NCBI GenBank assembly: GCA_021228405.1
Contig: JAJQRF010000015.1
Location: 19,466 to 83,465 of the forward strand
Origin: Pyrinomonadaceae bacterium
GTDB taxonomy: Bacteria > Acidobacteriota > Blastocatellia > Pyrinomonadales > Pyrinomonadaceae
DNA length: 64,000 nucleotides
Reading direction: 5' to 3'
Part shown: one piece after another, positions 8,373 through 17,834 of the stretch
How the letters are laid out: each line of letters opens with the position of its first letter
Position numbering within the stretch: the stretch's first letter is position 1
Position numbers and translations under genes: made by a program
Notes under the pieces: model-generated
What the model saw: the letters and a program-made list of their open reading frames with translations, nothing else
Databases searched by the model: none
What the model was told of the DNA's origin: nothing

Positions 8373-9692
8373 ATGTCTGAACCCCAAAACAACGTCATCG
8401 TCATCGTTTACACAACAATCTATCGAAAAGGCGGCGAACAATTTCCCGTCGTTGCCCGAACCATTGCCGCCGAAAAAAAGGAAAACGGCTTCACGGGCGA
8501 AATAATCTGCCGCGCTGTCGAAAGCAAACGCGAAGTTTTGCACGTCTTCGACGAACTGAAAGAAAGCGGTAAAAAAATTACGGAATTTCACTTCGTCGGA
8601 CATTCGGGAATGTATGGACCGATGTTCGGAACAACCAAATTTCCCGAACAATTCAGCCCTTACGAATGGGAAAACACCAAAATTCCCTTTTCCGAAAACG
8701 CTTCCGCCTATTTTCATTGCTGTCGTTCGGCACGCTGGTTCGCGCCGTTCTTCGCCCGCACGTTCAACGTCAAAGCGCACGGCTTTTTCTGGTATACGAC
8801 CTTCTCGAAAAGCAAAACGCATTATAAATACGCCGGTTCCGACACGCACGCGCCGCTTTATACGATCGGCTGTAAAGGCAGAAAGTCGCACGGTTTGAGC
8901 GCGTCCGCCGTAAAATTTGCGGGCTTTATGAAAGCCGAAGAGATGAAAAGCTTTGAACCGCTCCCGCCGTCGGGTGACACGTCTTACAATCACGTCGCCG
9001 AGCTTTACGACGCGGCTTTTCAAGACATTACCGTTCGCCAGGACGAATGGAAATGGCTTAACGCGCATTTGCCCGCCGATAAAAACATCAGCGTTCTGGA
9101 CATCGGATGCGGCAACGGCGCGCTGTTAAATGCTTTAAGCAATCGTATCGGTTCAGGCTTCGGCGTTGACGAATCGAGCGGAATGATCGAACAGGCAAAG
9201 AAACGCAACGCCGATAAACCGAATCTGCAATTCGCAACCATCGACGGTCCCGTTCTGCCCTTCGATGACGCGAGTTTCGACGTTGTAATTTCAATGATGT
9301 CGTTCCGTTATCTGGATTGGGATCCGCTTCTCAGGGAAATCAAACGCGTCACCAAACGCGGCGGCAAGTTTCTGATCGTCGATATGGTCACGGTTCCCGT
9401 CGGTGTCAGGGAATATCCGCAATTCTTAAAGGACAAATTCCGCACCATCTTCGAGCAGAAAAAGAACGCCGAATTCAATAAAAACTTGGCAAAACTCGTC
9501 AGCCATCCCGACTGGAAAAAAATGCTCGAATACAACCCGATCCGTTCGGAACACGAGATGAAATGGTATCTCGAAAGCCGTTTCCCGAAACAAAAGATGG
9601 AAATTCTGAACATCGGTTGGAATGCAAGAATTGTCGCGTTCGATTCCGGCGCGATCGAAGAAGGCATCGAAGTCAAAATGTCTTATCCGTAG
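8373..9692 (+). CDS. Caspase/CHAT-like His-Cys domain fused to SAM methyltransferase
   Basis: Two-domain cytoplasmic protein, 439 residues, no signal peptide. Residues 1-190 look like a caspase or CHAT-type cysteine-peptidase fold: a beta strand ending in FHFVGHSG (His77) and a later strand ending in AYFHCCRSA (Cys116/117), the spacing and context of the His-Cys dyad of clan CD peptidases. Residues 205-400 are a class I methyltransferase: motif I VLDIGCGNG at 241-249, then the acidic GVDESSGM, DASFDVVISMMSF and the post-III region. The methyltransferase call is strong; the peptidase-like call is from motif context and needs a profile search. The substrate is unknown. A racemase-like gene follows on the same strand. 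Confidence 0.72.
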   Translation: MSEPQNNVIVIVYTTIYRKGGEQFPVVARTIAAEKKENGFTGEIICRAVESKREVLHVFDELKESGKKITEFHFVGHSGMYGPMFGTTKFPEQFSPYEWENTKIPFSENASAYFHCCRSARWFAPFFARTFNVKAHGFFWYTTFSKSKTHYKYAGSDTHAPLYTIGCKGRKSHGLSASAVKFAGFMKAEEMKSFEPLPPSGDTSYNHVAELYDAAFQDITVRQDEWKWLNAHLPADKNISVLDIGCGNGALLNALSNRIGSGFGVDESSGMIEQAKKRNADKPNLQFATIDGPVLPFDDASFDVVISMMSFRYLDWDPLLREIKRVTKRGGKFLIVDMVTVPVGVREYPQFLKDKFRTIFEQKKNAEFNKNLAKLVSHPDWKKMLEYNPIRSEHEMKWYLESRFPKQKMEILNIGWNARIVAFDSGAIEEGIEVKMSYP

Positions 9693-9700
9693 GAAATATT

Positions 9701-9790
9701 GCCCACGAAACATACGAAAATCACGAAAAATAAAACAAAATGAAAAGTAGTTTTATTCTTTTTTTCGTTCCTTTCGTGTATTTCGTGGGC
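9701..9790. repeat. Hairpin of cacgaaa-type words
   Basis: Left arm begins gcccacgaaa at 9701 and the right arm ends tttcgtgggc at 9790; both are built from degenerate cacgaaa/tacgaaa words. The same element type recurs at 49722-49842 and 53038-53119. Confidence 0.85.
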
Positions 9791-9804
9791 AAATAAAAAG
9801 ATTT

Positions 9805-10554
9805 ATGCAAAATTATCTCGGCATTATCGATTGGGGCATCGGCGGCATCAGCGTTTACAATCACGTCAAGACGCATTTCCCCAAAACTCCCGTGATGTAT
9901 TTTTCCGACACGGGCTTTACGCCCTACGGCAAAACGTCGAAAACCGAACTCGTCGAAAGACTGAACTCCGTCGTCGTTTACTTAAAATCAAAAGGCGTAA
10001 ATCATCTCGTCATCGGCTGCAATGCCGCCAGCACCGCGATTCCTTTTTTAGATACCAACGGCGTTTTGATCGAAGGCGTGATCGAAAGTGCGGTCGAATT
10101 GGCGAGTAATTTAAAACCGAAGAAACTGGGTTTGATCGGCGGCAGACGAACGGTTTTATCGGGCGTTTACAGAAAGAAATTCGCCGAACGCGGAATCAAA
10201 CTTTTTCCGCGCATCGCTCAACCGCTTTCCGCTCTGATCGAATCGGGCGATATTTCTTCGCCGAAACTTCATTCGGAAGCCGCTAAAATCCTCAAACCGA
10301 TCAAAAATTGTTCGCATTTACTTTTAGCCTGTACACATTATCCGGCGATTTCCGAAGTCATCAAAACCATCGTTTCGCCGAAAACCGTTCTGATCGACCC
10401 GGCTGAAGAATTGATAAAAAAAATTGCCGTCTGGGATTTACCCCAAAACGGCAAAGATGTTTTTCTGACTTCGGGCAATGCCGAACAAATGAAAATTTCC
10501 GCCTTTAATGCTTTCGGAACGAAAATACCGAGAGTCGGGAAAGTAAAAATTTAG
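9805..10554 (+). CDS. Glutamate racemase-like protein (Asp/Glu racemase family)
   Basis: Member of the cofactor-free Asp/Glu racemase family, closest in motif layout to MurI, which makes D-glutamate for peptidoglycan. Seen: IDWGIGGISVY (MurI normally has DSGVGG, so Ser is replaced by Trp), SDTGFTPYGK, the first catalytic cysteine in IGCNAAS and the second in LACTHYP. Length 249 residues is slightly shorter than most MurI. Both catalytic cysteines are present, so activity is likely. The Ser-to-Trp change next to the catalytic Asp is odd and could alter substrate use. It may be a true MurI or a related racemase. Confidence 0.8.
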   Translation: MQNYLGIIDWGIGGISVYNHVKTHFPKTPVMYFSDTGFTPYGKTSKTELVERLNSVVVYLKSKGVNHLVIGCNAASTAIPFLDTNGVLIEGVIESAVELASNLKPKKLGLIGGRRTVLSGVYRKKFAERGIKLFPRIAQPLSALIESGDISSPKLHSEAAKILKPIKNCSHLLLACTHYPAISEVIKTIVSPKTVLIDPAEELIKKIAVWDLPQNGKDVFLTSGNAEQMKISAFNAFGTKIPRVGKVKI

Positions 10555-10557
10555 ATT

Positions 10558-11139
10558 TTACGCATCAAACTCAACTTTATCGTAAATATCATTCATACTT
10601 AGCGAACATTCGATCGAAAAAAGTTCGATCTCAATTGCATCGCCGATAAAATCCATTAAATTCCAGCTTCCGTCAGGCTGTTTTGTGTAACGCATAATTT
10701 GTTTGTTTTTTTGCGAAACCAAAAGATACTCTTTGAATGAATCTCTCGTTCGATAATGCTCAAATTTTCTTCCTTTATCAAAATCTGCGGTAGAATCCGA
10801 AAGAATTTCAACCATCAAAATCGGATTCAATAAATTTTCGAGCGACTTATATTTCTTAAACTCCGGCTTTCCGCAAACAACCATCACGTCAGGATAGACA
10901 TAAATTTCCTCTTTTTCGATATAAAGCCGCATATCGTTTTGATAGACCTTACATTGACGTTTTTTGAGTTGCTGGTGCAGTTCGGAAGAAATATTCATCG
11001 CAATCGAATTGTGATTATCGCTTGCGCCAGCCATCTGAAAGATTTCGCCGTCGAAATATTCGTGTCTGACCGGTGAAACTTCTTCCATTGTCAGATAATC
11101 TTCTTCCGAAATATATTTTTGTTTTAGTTTTGCGGGCAT
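10558..11139 (-). CDS. Uma2 family (DUF820) putative endonuclease
   Basis: Member of the Uma2/DUF820 family, with a PD-(D/E)XK nuclease-type fold and no well-established biological role. Seen: the family N terminus (SEEDYLTMEEVSPVRHEYFDGEIFQMAG), the conserved PDVMVVCG, the core VEILSDSTADFDKGRKFEHYR, and the C-terminal ILLVSQ-like strand, in 193 residues. A second paralog is at 41515-42096. These genes are common in multiple copies in cyanobacteria and Acidobacteriota. It is downstream of, and convergent with, the racemase-like gene. Confidence 0.85.
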   Translation of the reverse strand: MPAKLKQKYISEEDYLTMEEVSPVRHEYFDGEIFQMAGASDNHNSIAMNISSELHQQLKKRQCKVYQNDMRLYIEKEEIYVYPDVMVVCGKPEFKKYKSLENLLNPILMVEILSDSTADFDKGRKFEHYRTRDSFKEYLLVSQKNKQIMRYTKQPDGSWNLMDFIGDAIEIELFSIECSLSMNDIYDKVEFDA

Positions 11140-11164
11140 AACTGCATTAATTTACATCAAAAAA

Positions 11165-12571
11165 CTATTCCAATTCAACAGTTTGCTCAAATTTCGGAAC
11201 GACGACATTCCAGCCGAATTTTTCGCGGATATGTCCTGCCATTGCTTCGGCGGCTTCGGGTTCGCCGTGCGTCGTGAAGATCGTTTTCGGGGCTTCGGTT
11301 AAACCTGACAGCCAACGCAGAACGGCTTTCCAATCGGCGTGCGCGGAAAAGCCTTCGACTTTTTCGATGTGACAGCGGACGGGAATCCATTGTTTCATTA
11401 TCTTGACTTCCGTTTCGCCGTTTAAAATCCTTCTGCCTGTCGTTCCGGCGGCTTGATAGCCGACGAAAACGATTGAGGCGTTTTCGTTCGGCAAGATTCG
11501 CATTGCGTGATGCAGAACGCGTCCGCCCGTCAACATTCCCGATGCTGAAATGATGATTCTCGCGCCTTTCATCTCGTTGATGCGTTTCGATTCTTCGCGT
11601 GTCGAAGCGGTTTTCATCCAATCGGTTTTGAGCGGATGAACTTTTCGCGCGAGAATCGAAGCGTATTCCGCGTCGTGTTCCTCATTCCAGCGATTGTAAA
11701 TCTGCGTTGCCTGTGCCGCCATCGGCGAATCGACCACGACGGGAATGCTCGGAATTCTGTCCGTGTCTTCCAATTCGCGGATCATATAAAGAATTTCCTG
11801 AGTCCGCCCGACTGCAAACGCCGGAATCAGGATCGGCGCGTTTCGTTTGTAAGCGTCATTGATTATTTTCGCAAGCTGAACGTCGGAAGAAACTTCGCCG
11901 TGCAGACGGTTTCCATAAGTCGATTCGCACATTAAATAATCGCAATTCGGCGGTGTTGCCGGGTCTTTGACGATCGGTTGATCGTAATGTCCGAGATCGC
12001 CCGAAAACAAAAACCTCACCGAACTGCCGTCGGGACGCGCATTTTCCATTTCAACCAGAACCAAACTCGCGCCCATGATGTGACCTGCGACCATAAAACT
12101 CGCTTTGATGCCTTCGCAAATTTCGACGGGTTCGCCCGTGTTCGGAATGCCCTGCAACAATTCGAGCGTGGCTTTCGCATCGTCTTCGTCGTAAAGCGGA
12201 AGTGCGGGATTGTGTGAAGTCAGATTGTGACGATTGCGGTAATCGGCTTCTTCCTGCTGTAATCTGCCGGAATCTGGAAGCAGAATCTTGAGCAGATCGC
12301 ACGTCGCGCGCGAAGTGTATACCTTTTTGTTATAGCCGAGTTTGACGACACGCGGAAGAAATCCGGTGTGATCGATGTGCGCGTGAGTGATGATGATCGC
12401 ATCCAAACTTTTCGGGTCGAAACCTTCGGGGTCTTGCCAGTTTCGCTCGCGCAATTCCTTATCGCCCTGAAAAAGCCCGCAATCGATCAGAACTTTTTTC
12501 CCGTTCGATTCGAGTAAATATTTCGATCCCGTCACCGTTCCGACACCGCCCAAAAATGTAATTTTCGCCAT
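11165..12571 (-). CDS. Metallo-beta-lactamase/beta-CASP hydrolase (RNA-processing type)
   Basis: Zinc-dependent nuclease-like enzyme of the beta-CASP group, related to CPSF73-like and YsaA-type RNA-processing hydrolases. Seen: the metal motif THAHIDHTG with His63, His65, Asp67, His68, a later SGDLGHYDQP strand, the beta-CASP insert (PAFAVGRTQEILYMIRE), the SASGMLTGGRVLHH motif, and the C-terminal KVEGFSAHADW motif, followed by a C-terminal strand-rich RMMBL region. The 468-residue length is normal. The nucleic-acid target is not known. The gene is preceded by ggagaaa on the minus strand and its product is expected to be cytoplasmic. Confidence 0.9.
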   Translation of the reverse strand: MAKITFLGGVGTVTGSKYLLESNGKKVLIDCGLFQGDKELRERNWQDPEGFDPKSLDAIIITHAHIDHTGFLPRVVKLGYNKKVYTSRATCDLLKILLPDSGRLQQEEADYRNRHNLTSHNPALPLYDEDDAKATLELLQGIPNTGEPVEICEGIKASFMVAGHIMGASLVLVEMENARPDGSSVRFLFSGDLGHYDQPIVKDPATPPNCDYLMCESTYGNRLHGEVSSDVQLAKIINDAYKRNAPILIPAFAVGRTQEILYMIRELEDTDRIPSIPVVVDSPMAAQATQIYNRWNEEHDAEYASILARKVHPLKTDWMKTASTREESKRINEMKGARIIISASGMLTGGRVLHHAMRILPNENASIVFVGYQAAGTTGRRILNGETEVKIMKQWIPVRCHIEKVEGFSAHADWKAVLRWLSGLTEAPKTIFTTHGEPEAAEAMAGHIREKFGWNVVVPKFEQTVELE

Positions 12572-12740
12572 CTCTTTCTCCCTTAAATGTTTGTCTGAAA
12601 ATATCTTTCGATTTTAATACATTTACCTCAAAAAAACTTTATCCCGCAAAAATTTTCCTTTCAAATATAATCTCTTTGCGCTAAACTCAATCAGGATGCA
12701 ATTTATCTTCAACCCCTTTCTTCTCAAAATCGAGGTCAAA

Positions 12741-13349
12741 ATGAAAAATAAAACCCGGTCTTTACTCGCGTTAGCTTTAATTTTAATCACTACACTCGGC
12801 TGCGGATTCATTAATCAGGTCAAAAAAGAAGTCGAAAAGTCACAGGCTCCGAAGGATGTTTTTGCAACCGATAATTCCTGCAAAATAACCGTCCCCGGAA
12901 ATTGGCAGACGCGCGCCGATCTACAGGAAGATGCCATTCTGCAAGTTGCGAATACATTCTCCGAACAATACGCCGTCGTCATTTCCGAAAGCAAAACGGA
13001 TTTCTCCGAAGATTCTTCCCTGCTTGATTATGCCGAATTATTGCAGGGCGCGACCCGACAAAGAGTGAACGGCATAACTTTTTCGGAAATTAGAAATATA
13101 CAAATAAACGGCGCGCCTGCCGTGCAGTATGAAGCCGAGGGAATGGTTGACAAGATCAAGATCAAATGGATTTTTAACCTGATCGACAGCGGAAAAACTT
13201 ATCATCAACTGGTGCTTTGGACGCTTCCTTCAAAATACGAACAAAACAAACCGATCTTTGATAATGTTATCAATAGTTTCAAGGATTTGCGCGATTCTGA
13301 CGCAACGGTTTCATCGAAAAATTCAAATATTTCAATCAAAACCAAGTGA
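12741..13349 (+). CDS. Small lipoprotein
   Basis: Function not recognised. The start at 12741 is chosen because it is followed by a lipoprotein signal: MKNKTRSLLALA, a hydrophobic run, then the lipobox TLGC, so Cys is the likely lipidated residue; cgagg lies just upstream. The mature region of about 180 residues contains a fold reminiscent of the PsbP/DUF1795 type (AVVISESK, LQGATRQRVNG, APAVQYEAEG) often found in small surface lipoproteins, but the match is weak. The frame is open 45 bases further upstream. It converges with the kinase gene downstream, with the two stop codons three bases apart. Confidence 0.7.
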   Translation: MKNKTRSLLALALILITTLGCGFINQVKKEVEKSQAPKDVFATDNSCKITVPGNWQTRADLQEDAILQVANTFSEQYAVVISESKTDFSEDSSLLDYAELLQGATRQRVNGITFSEIRNIQINGAPAVQYEAEGMVDKIKIKWIFNLIDSGKTYHQLVLWTLPSKYEQNKPIFDNVINSFKDLRDSDATVSSKNSNISIKTK

Positions 13350-13352
13350 TCT

Positions 13353-16169
13353 TTATTGCGCCGAAGATTTTATGAGAATAATGTCTTGCGTCGTGCTTCG
13401 CCGCACGAGGTAAATTTTCTTTCCGTCCGGCGAAACGGAAAAACGCGCGATCACTTCGAGATTGAAATTCGTCACCTTGGTTTTCTTTCCGTCCGCCAGG
13501 TTCAAGCTCCAAATATCTGCATTTCCGCCGCTCAATTCGGTAAAAAGAATCGATTTTCCGTCCGGCGACCAGCGATATTGATTGCTGTTGAGCGTTTTCA
13601 AAACCTGCTTCGGTGTCCCGAGATTTTTACCGTCGAAAGGCGCGATAAATAATCCGGCTTGCGGCATCACGCCCGAATCGAAATTGATCGGAGCGGTAAT
13701 AAAAAGCAGATTTTTGCCGTCGGGCGAAAGTCTGCCGCCTTCGGGATATTGTTTGTCGTCCTGCAAGATCGAGTTTATTTCGCCCGTTTCGACGTTTATT
13801 TGTCTGATCGACGGAATTCCGTTTGACCTGTCGCGCTCGGAAAAAACGATCGATTTACCGTCGGGCGTAAGGCTTGTGATCGTTTCGACCACGTCGGGAG
13901 TTTTGGTGATCTGAAGCGGGTTTGTGCCGTCCGCATTCATCCGCCAAATGTCGTAAACCCCGTTCTTAAACGATTCGTAGTAAATAAAATTGCCGTCCGC
14001 AGAAACTACCGGGTAAGCATTTCTGCCGCTGTTCGGCGCGGTCAGACGTTTTGAAACCTTAGCTTCAACATCCATTTCCCAGATTTCCGCCTCTTCTTTT
14101 GAAACGGATTTCACATACAAAATTTTGCCGTTCGGCAAAACCGCTAAACCTTCCGTTCCGAGTTTGTCCTTATCGTTCGGGCTGATCTGGCGCGATTTTC
14201 CCGTTGCCGTTTCAAATTCCCAGATTCCTGCGACCGAACTCGATTGAATCGTCGCGATCGTTTTACTGTCTGCCGTCAACGACGCGCCGAAATATGAATT
14301 GGCATCCTTTATCAGCGGTTTTGCCTCACCCGAAGGAAAATTGACCAGATAAAGTTTCGGGTCTTCTTCATTTTCATAAACGCCCGCCACGACCAAACCC
14401 GAACCGTCCTTCAGCCACGAAAAATTTCCGGCAAATCCCCAATATTTTCCGACCTGCCGAAGTTCGCCGCCATTTTGCGGAACGACCGCCAGAAAAGACG
14501 ACGGCTTGCCGAGCTGAATACTGCGGTCGGCTGACATCGCGACAATCGTTTTGCCGTCGGGCGAAAGCTGCGGATTCAAGAGCATTTTTTCGGACGAATA
14601 AATTTCCTTTTCCTCGCCTCCTTCCGCATTTATCTCGATGATCTTATCCATTGACGGATTCAGAATGTGGCGATGAAAAATCAGACTTTTTCCGTCCGCC
14701 CGGAACGAAACGCCCGAATCAACGTCGAAAGCGATCTGTTTCGCTTCGCCGCCGAGCGTCGGAACGCGGAAAAGAATAAAACCGAGTTCGCCTTTTGCCT
14801 GCCTCGTAAAATAGAGATAATTCGCATCGGGCGAAAATTTCAAAACCCCGATGTGATTCTGCGCAAGCGGAATAATTTCTTTTTCGCTTCCTGTTTCGAT
14901 CTGTCTGAGCATCAATTTTGAATCGCTCGACAGACCGTTCTTGACATACGCCAGATATTTTCCGTCCGGCGAAATCTCGATCGTCTGTGCGTCATTGATT
15001 CTCGAAATGGTCGAAACGCTGATATTGCGCTCGAACGAATTGAATAGATCGGGCTTTTGCCACAAATAAAAACTCAATACCGAAAGGGTTCCGAGCAGAA
15101 GTAACCCGAAGATCGCCAGCAACAGCATCGAATAACGCTTTTTCGGATTTTGCTTGTTGGAAATCCCGCTGTGTGCGTCGGTGTCGATCTGCCGCGACAA
15201 CATCTGCGTTTCGGCAACTTCGTTCGTCGGTTTCAGCAAACTGTTGCGCGTGTTTTTTTCGCCACTGCGCGAACGCATTCCGCTGACCCGGTTCGGCGAA
15301 ACGGAAACTTCCAGTTCGTGTTCGATCTCCAGTTCGCGGCGCAGATTTTTCAGGTCGAGCAGAAAATCCTTTGCCGATTGATAACGCTCTTCGCGGTCTT
15401 TGCGAAGCGATTTTTTCAGGATTCGATGCAGTTCGGTCGGTGCGTCTTCAATAATTTCGGTAATTTTGACGGGTTCCTTATGAATGATGTTCGCCAGCGT
15501 GTCGGTCACGGTTTCGCCTTCAAACGGCGTTTTGCCCGTGAGCATTTCGTATAGAACGATGCCGACGCTCCACAGATCGGTGCGCGCATCGGTTTCCTTA
15601 CCGCGCGATTGTTCGGGCGACATATAACTGACGCTTCCCATCACCATTCCGGCTTTCGTGCTGACGAGTTCGCGCGTTTCGGCTTCGCTCTCTACCAGAG
15701 TCGGTTTTGCCAAGCCGAAATCGAGAATTTTCACAATCCCGTCTTCGCGCACCATAACATTTTCCGGTTTCAGATCGCGGTGAATGATTCCTGCCTGATG
15801 CGCGGCGGTCAATCCGCTTAAAATCTGCTCGGCGATTTGCAATGAAGAAACGAAACTGACGGCGTTGCGTTCGATCAAACTTCGCAAAGTTTCACCCTTG
15901 ATATTTTCGGTCGCGATGTAAAGCTCTTCGTCGCAGGTTCCGATCTCGTAGATCGTGATAATATTCGGATGATTCAAAGCGGACGCGGCGCGGGCTTCGA
16001 GTTTGAAACGATTGACGCGTTCGAGATTACAGCAAAATTCGGGCAGGAGAACTTTAACCGCAACGTTGCGGTCGAGGCTTTCGTCGTGCGCGAGATAAAC
16101 TTCGCCCATCCCGCCTGCGCCGATCTTTTGCCGGATTTCATATCGCCCGATTTTCTTTCCTGAAAGCAT
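13353..16169 (-). CDS. Ser/Thr protein kinase with TolB-type propeller
   Basis: Membrane-anchored eukaryotic-type kinase with an outer sensor or binding domain, 938 residues. Residues 1-280 form the kinase: glycine loop IGAGGMGEVYLA, catalytic Lys in VAVKVL, HRDLKPENV, DFGLAK and the APE-like MSPEQ. Residues about 345-370 form one membrane segment (LLLAIFGLLLLGTLSVL). The rest, residues about 385-935, is a set of WD40/PD40-like repeats with ISPDGKYLAYV, FSPDANYLYF and LSPDGKTIVAM. The arrangement, cytoplasmic kinase and external propeller, is common in Acidobacteriota. The ligand and substrates are unknown. It is related in plan to the kinase at 49850. Confidence 0.93.
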   Translation of the reverse strand: MLSGKKIGRYEIRQKIGAGGMGEVYLAHDESLDRNVAVKVLLPEFCCNLERVNRFKLEARAASALNHPNIITIYEIGTCDEELYIATENIKGETLRSLIERNAVSFVSSLQIAEQILSGLTAAHQAGIIHRDLKPENVMVREDGIVKILDFGLAKPTLVESEAETRELVSTKAGMVMGSVSYMSPEQSRGKETDARTDLWSVGIVLYEMLTGKTPFEGETVTDTLANIIHKEPVKITEIIEDAPTELHRILKKSLRKDREERYQSAKDFLLDLKNLRRELEIEHELEVSVSPNRVSGMRSRSGEKNTRNSLLKPTNEVAETQMLSRQIDTDAHSGISNKQNPKKRYSMLLLAIFGLLLLGTLSVLSFYLWQKPDLFNSFERNISVSTISRINDAQTIEISPDGKYLAYVKNGLSSDSKLMLRQIETGSEKEIIPLAQNHIGVLKFSPDANYLYFTRQAKGELGFILFRVPTLGGEAKQIAFDVDSGVSFRADGKSLIFHRHILNPSMDKIIEINAEGGEEKEIYSSEKMLLNPQLSPDGKTIVAMSADRSIQLGKPSSFLAVVPQNGGELRQVGKYWGFAGNFSWLKDGSGLVVAGVYENEEDPKLYLVNFPSGEAKPLIKDANSYFGASLTADSKTIATIQSSSVAGIWEFETATGKSRQISPNDKDKLGTEGLAVLPNGKILYVKSVSKEEAEIWEMDVEAKVSKRLTAPNSGRNAYPVVSADGNFIYYESFKNGVYDIWRMNADGTNPLQITKTPDVVETITSLTPDGKSIVFSERDRSNGIPSIRQINVETGEINSILQDDKQYPEGGRLSPDGKNLLFITAPINFDSGVMPQAGLFIAPFDGKNLGTPKQVLKTLNSNQYRWSPDGKSILFTELSGGNADIWSLNLADGKKTKVTNFNLEVIARFSVSPDGKKIYLVRRSTTQDIILIKSSAQ

Positions 16170-16372
16170 CTTATCTGAAACCTTGAACTTATCTTTGACT
16201 TAAACGATTGGAATTCTCTAAAAGTTTATTAATAGTTCGTAAAAGATGCAAAATTAAGGATGAAAAAGACTGTCTGAAACAGTTAATGAAAACAACGAAT
16301 AAAAAAAATCTTTAGTTACAGTTTCTTTATTGCGCTTATTTCGTTAATTTCACAGGCAGAAAAATATGTTGA

Positions 16373-17710
16373 TTAATTCACGTAGTCCCGCGGAAAAAAG
16401 ATGACTTTTGCGGCTTCGACGTTATGTTTGCCGTGCTGTTTGCGGATAATGGCGGCTTGTAAAAGTTCGGAAGCGGTTTCGCCGTCCTGCCCGAAGGTTG
16501 CCGAGCCGAAATTTAATTTCAGAAATATTCTTTCGGTATTTGAAATCACGAAAGGCTTCGTGACGAAAGATTTTTCGATTCTTTCCGAAACTTCATCGGA
16601 GATTTTTTCCGAAGCCGTCGGCAGAACGACCCAGAATTCATCGCCGACCGAACGCGCCAGAAAATCCATATCGCGAAGCTGTGCCTTGATGATCTGTCCC
16701 GCAAAAGCAAGAATCCGGTCGCCGGTCGCGTGACCGTATTTTTGATTTATTTCGGCAAAATTGCTGATGTCGATGGTCAGGATCGTCAAAGATCGCTCCT
16801 GACGGTAACGCTGTGATTCGGCAAGCTGATTTTCCAGAACCAGATAAAAGGCGCGTTCGTTCGGCAAATGAGTGAGCGCGTCGGTCAGCGCGTTTGAAAG
16901 CGTGCGTTCGTGCGCCAGGGAATTTTTGAATAAAGGCGTGACTCTTTCGCCGATGGATTCCAGAAGTGCGACCGAATCACTGTTAAATCGTTTGATCGCG
17001 TCGCCGTAAAGCTGTAAAACGCCAAAAACCTTTCCGTCAGACATCAACGGAACGGCAACCGCACAACTCAGCTCTTCCAAAACGGCTTCGGGAAAAACAT
17101 TTTTCTCCAGGAGCAGATTTCCGTCGATCTGCGGTTTGCGCGTCAAAAACGCTTTTCCCGCGTTTCCTTTGAGCGTATTTATTTCGAGATGGCGGAAAAG
17201 CTGGGAATTTTTGCCGTCGGCAAATTCGATCTTCAATCTTTCCGAACCGTCGACGGCGAGAAACAAAACACACGTCAGATTCGGAATTAATTCGTTTACG
17301 CGGCTTGCGACCAGACGAAACATATCGCCCGGCTTGATCGATGCGCCGAAAAGATCGTTCGCCTCTTCCAGAGCCTTAAGGCGGTTTTCGACTTCATTCG
17401 TGAAAAGTTCCCGTTTTTCCTCTTTTTCGATGATGTCGGCGATCTCTTCGGCTTTTTTCATTTGTCTGCCGTAGATCAGAGCGACGATTGCCAGATATAA
17501 AACCACGATTCCCGAAAAAACGATGGCTTTTGTGGCGATATTAAAATCCAAACCGCTTAGTAAAAAGGTAAAAATAAGCGCAAACAGGGAGATAACGGTC
17601 AAGGAAAGCTGATTCATTCCAAAATTAACTCGTTTCTGCTCGGAAACTAATGAAATTTTCGGGTTCGACATAGAAGATTCAGGGCTTTTTGAGGGCGGTT
17701 TGAGAAACAT
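16373..17710 (-). CDS. GAF-GGDEF signalling protein (putative diguanylate cyclase)
   Basis: Possible synthase of the second messenger c-di-GMP. Two hydrophobic segments near residues 30-80 anchor it in the membrane, followed by a coiled segment (KAEEIADIIEKEEKR), a GAF domain (residues about 110-265) and a GGDEF domain (about 275-440). The signature reads RSVGDEFWVVLP: the first Gly is Val while GDEF is kept. The RxxD inhibitory site, RDMD, is exactly five residues before the motif. The change at the first Gly may reduce or abolish activity, so it could be a c-di-GMP sensor rather than a cyclase. The start at 17710 is provisional; 17671 is also in frame. Confidence 0.85.
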   Translation of the reverse strand: MFLKPPSKSPESSMSNPKISLVSEQKRVNFGMNQLSLTVISLFALIFTFLLSGLDFNIATKAIVFSGIVVLYLAIVALIYGRQMKKAEEIADIIEKEEKRELFTNEVENRLKALEEANDLFGASIKPGDMFRLVASRVNELIPNLTCVLFLAVDGSERLKIEFADGKNSQLFRHLEINTLKGNAGKAFLTRKPQIDGNLLLEKNVFPEAVLEELSCAVAVPLMSDGKVFGVLQLYGDAIKRFNSDSVALLESIGERVTPLFKNSLAHERTLSNALTDALTHLPNERAFYLVLENQLAESQRYRQERSLTILTIDISNFAEINQKYGHATGDRILAFAGQIIKAQLRDMDFLARSVGDEFWVVLPTASEKISDEVSERIEKSFVTKPFVISNTERIFLKLNFGSATFGQDGETASELLQAAIIRKQHGKHNVEAAKVIFFPRDYVN

Positions 17711-17834
17711 TTCTCAATATCTAAAGATAACTTTTTCAGGCTTTCCAAGTCAATATATAATTGTCAATGTGCCGGTCGCACGAAATTTAATCATTAACGT
17801 CTAAAACATTGCCATTTATTTTTTTTAAAATGTC

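Noticed and set aside
10558-11139. Uma2 genes as transposase remnants
   Set aside because: Both copies are full-length with intact motifs and have no terminal repeats around them.
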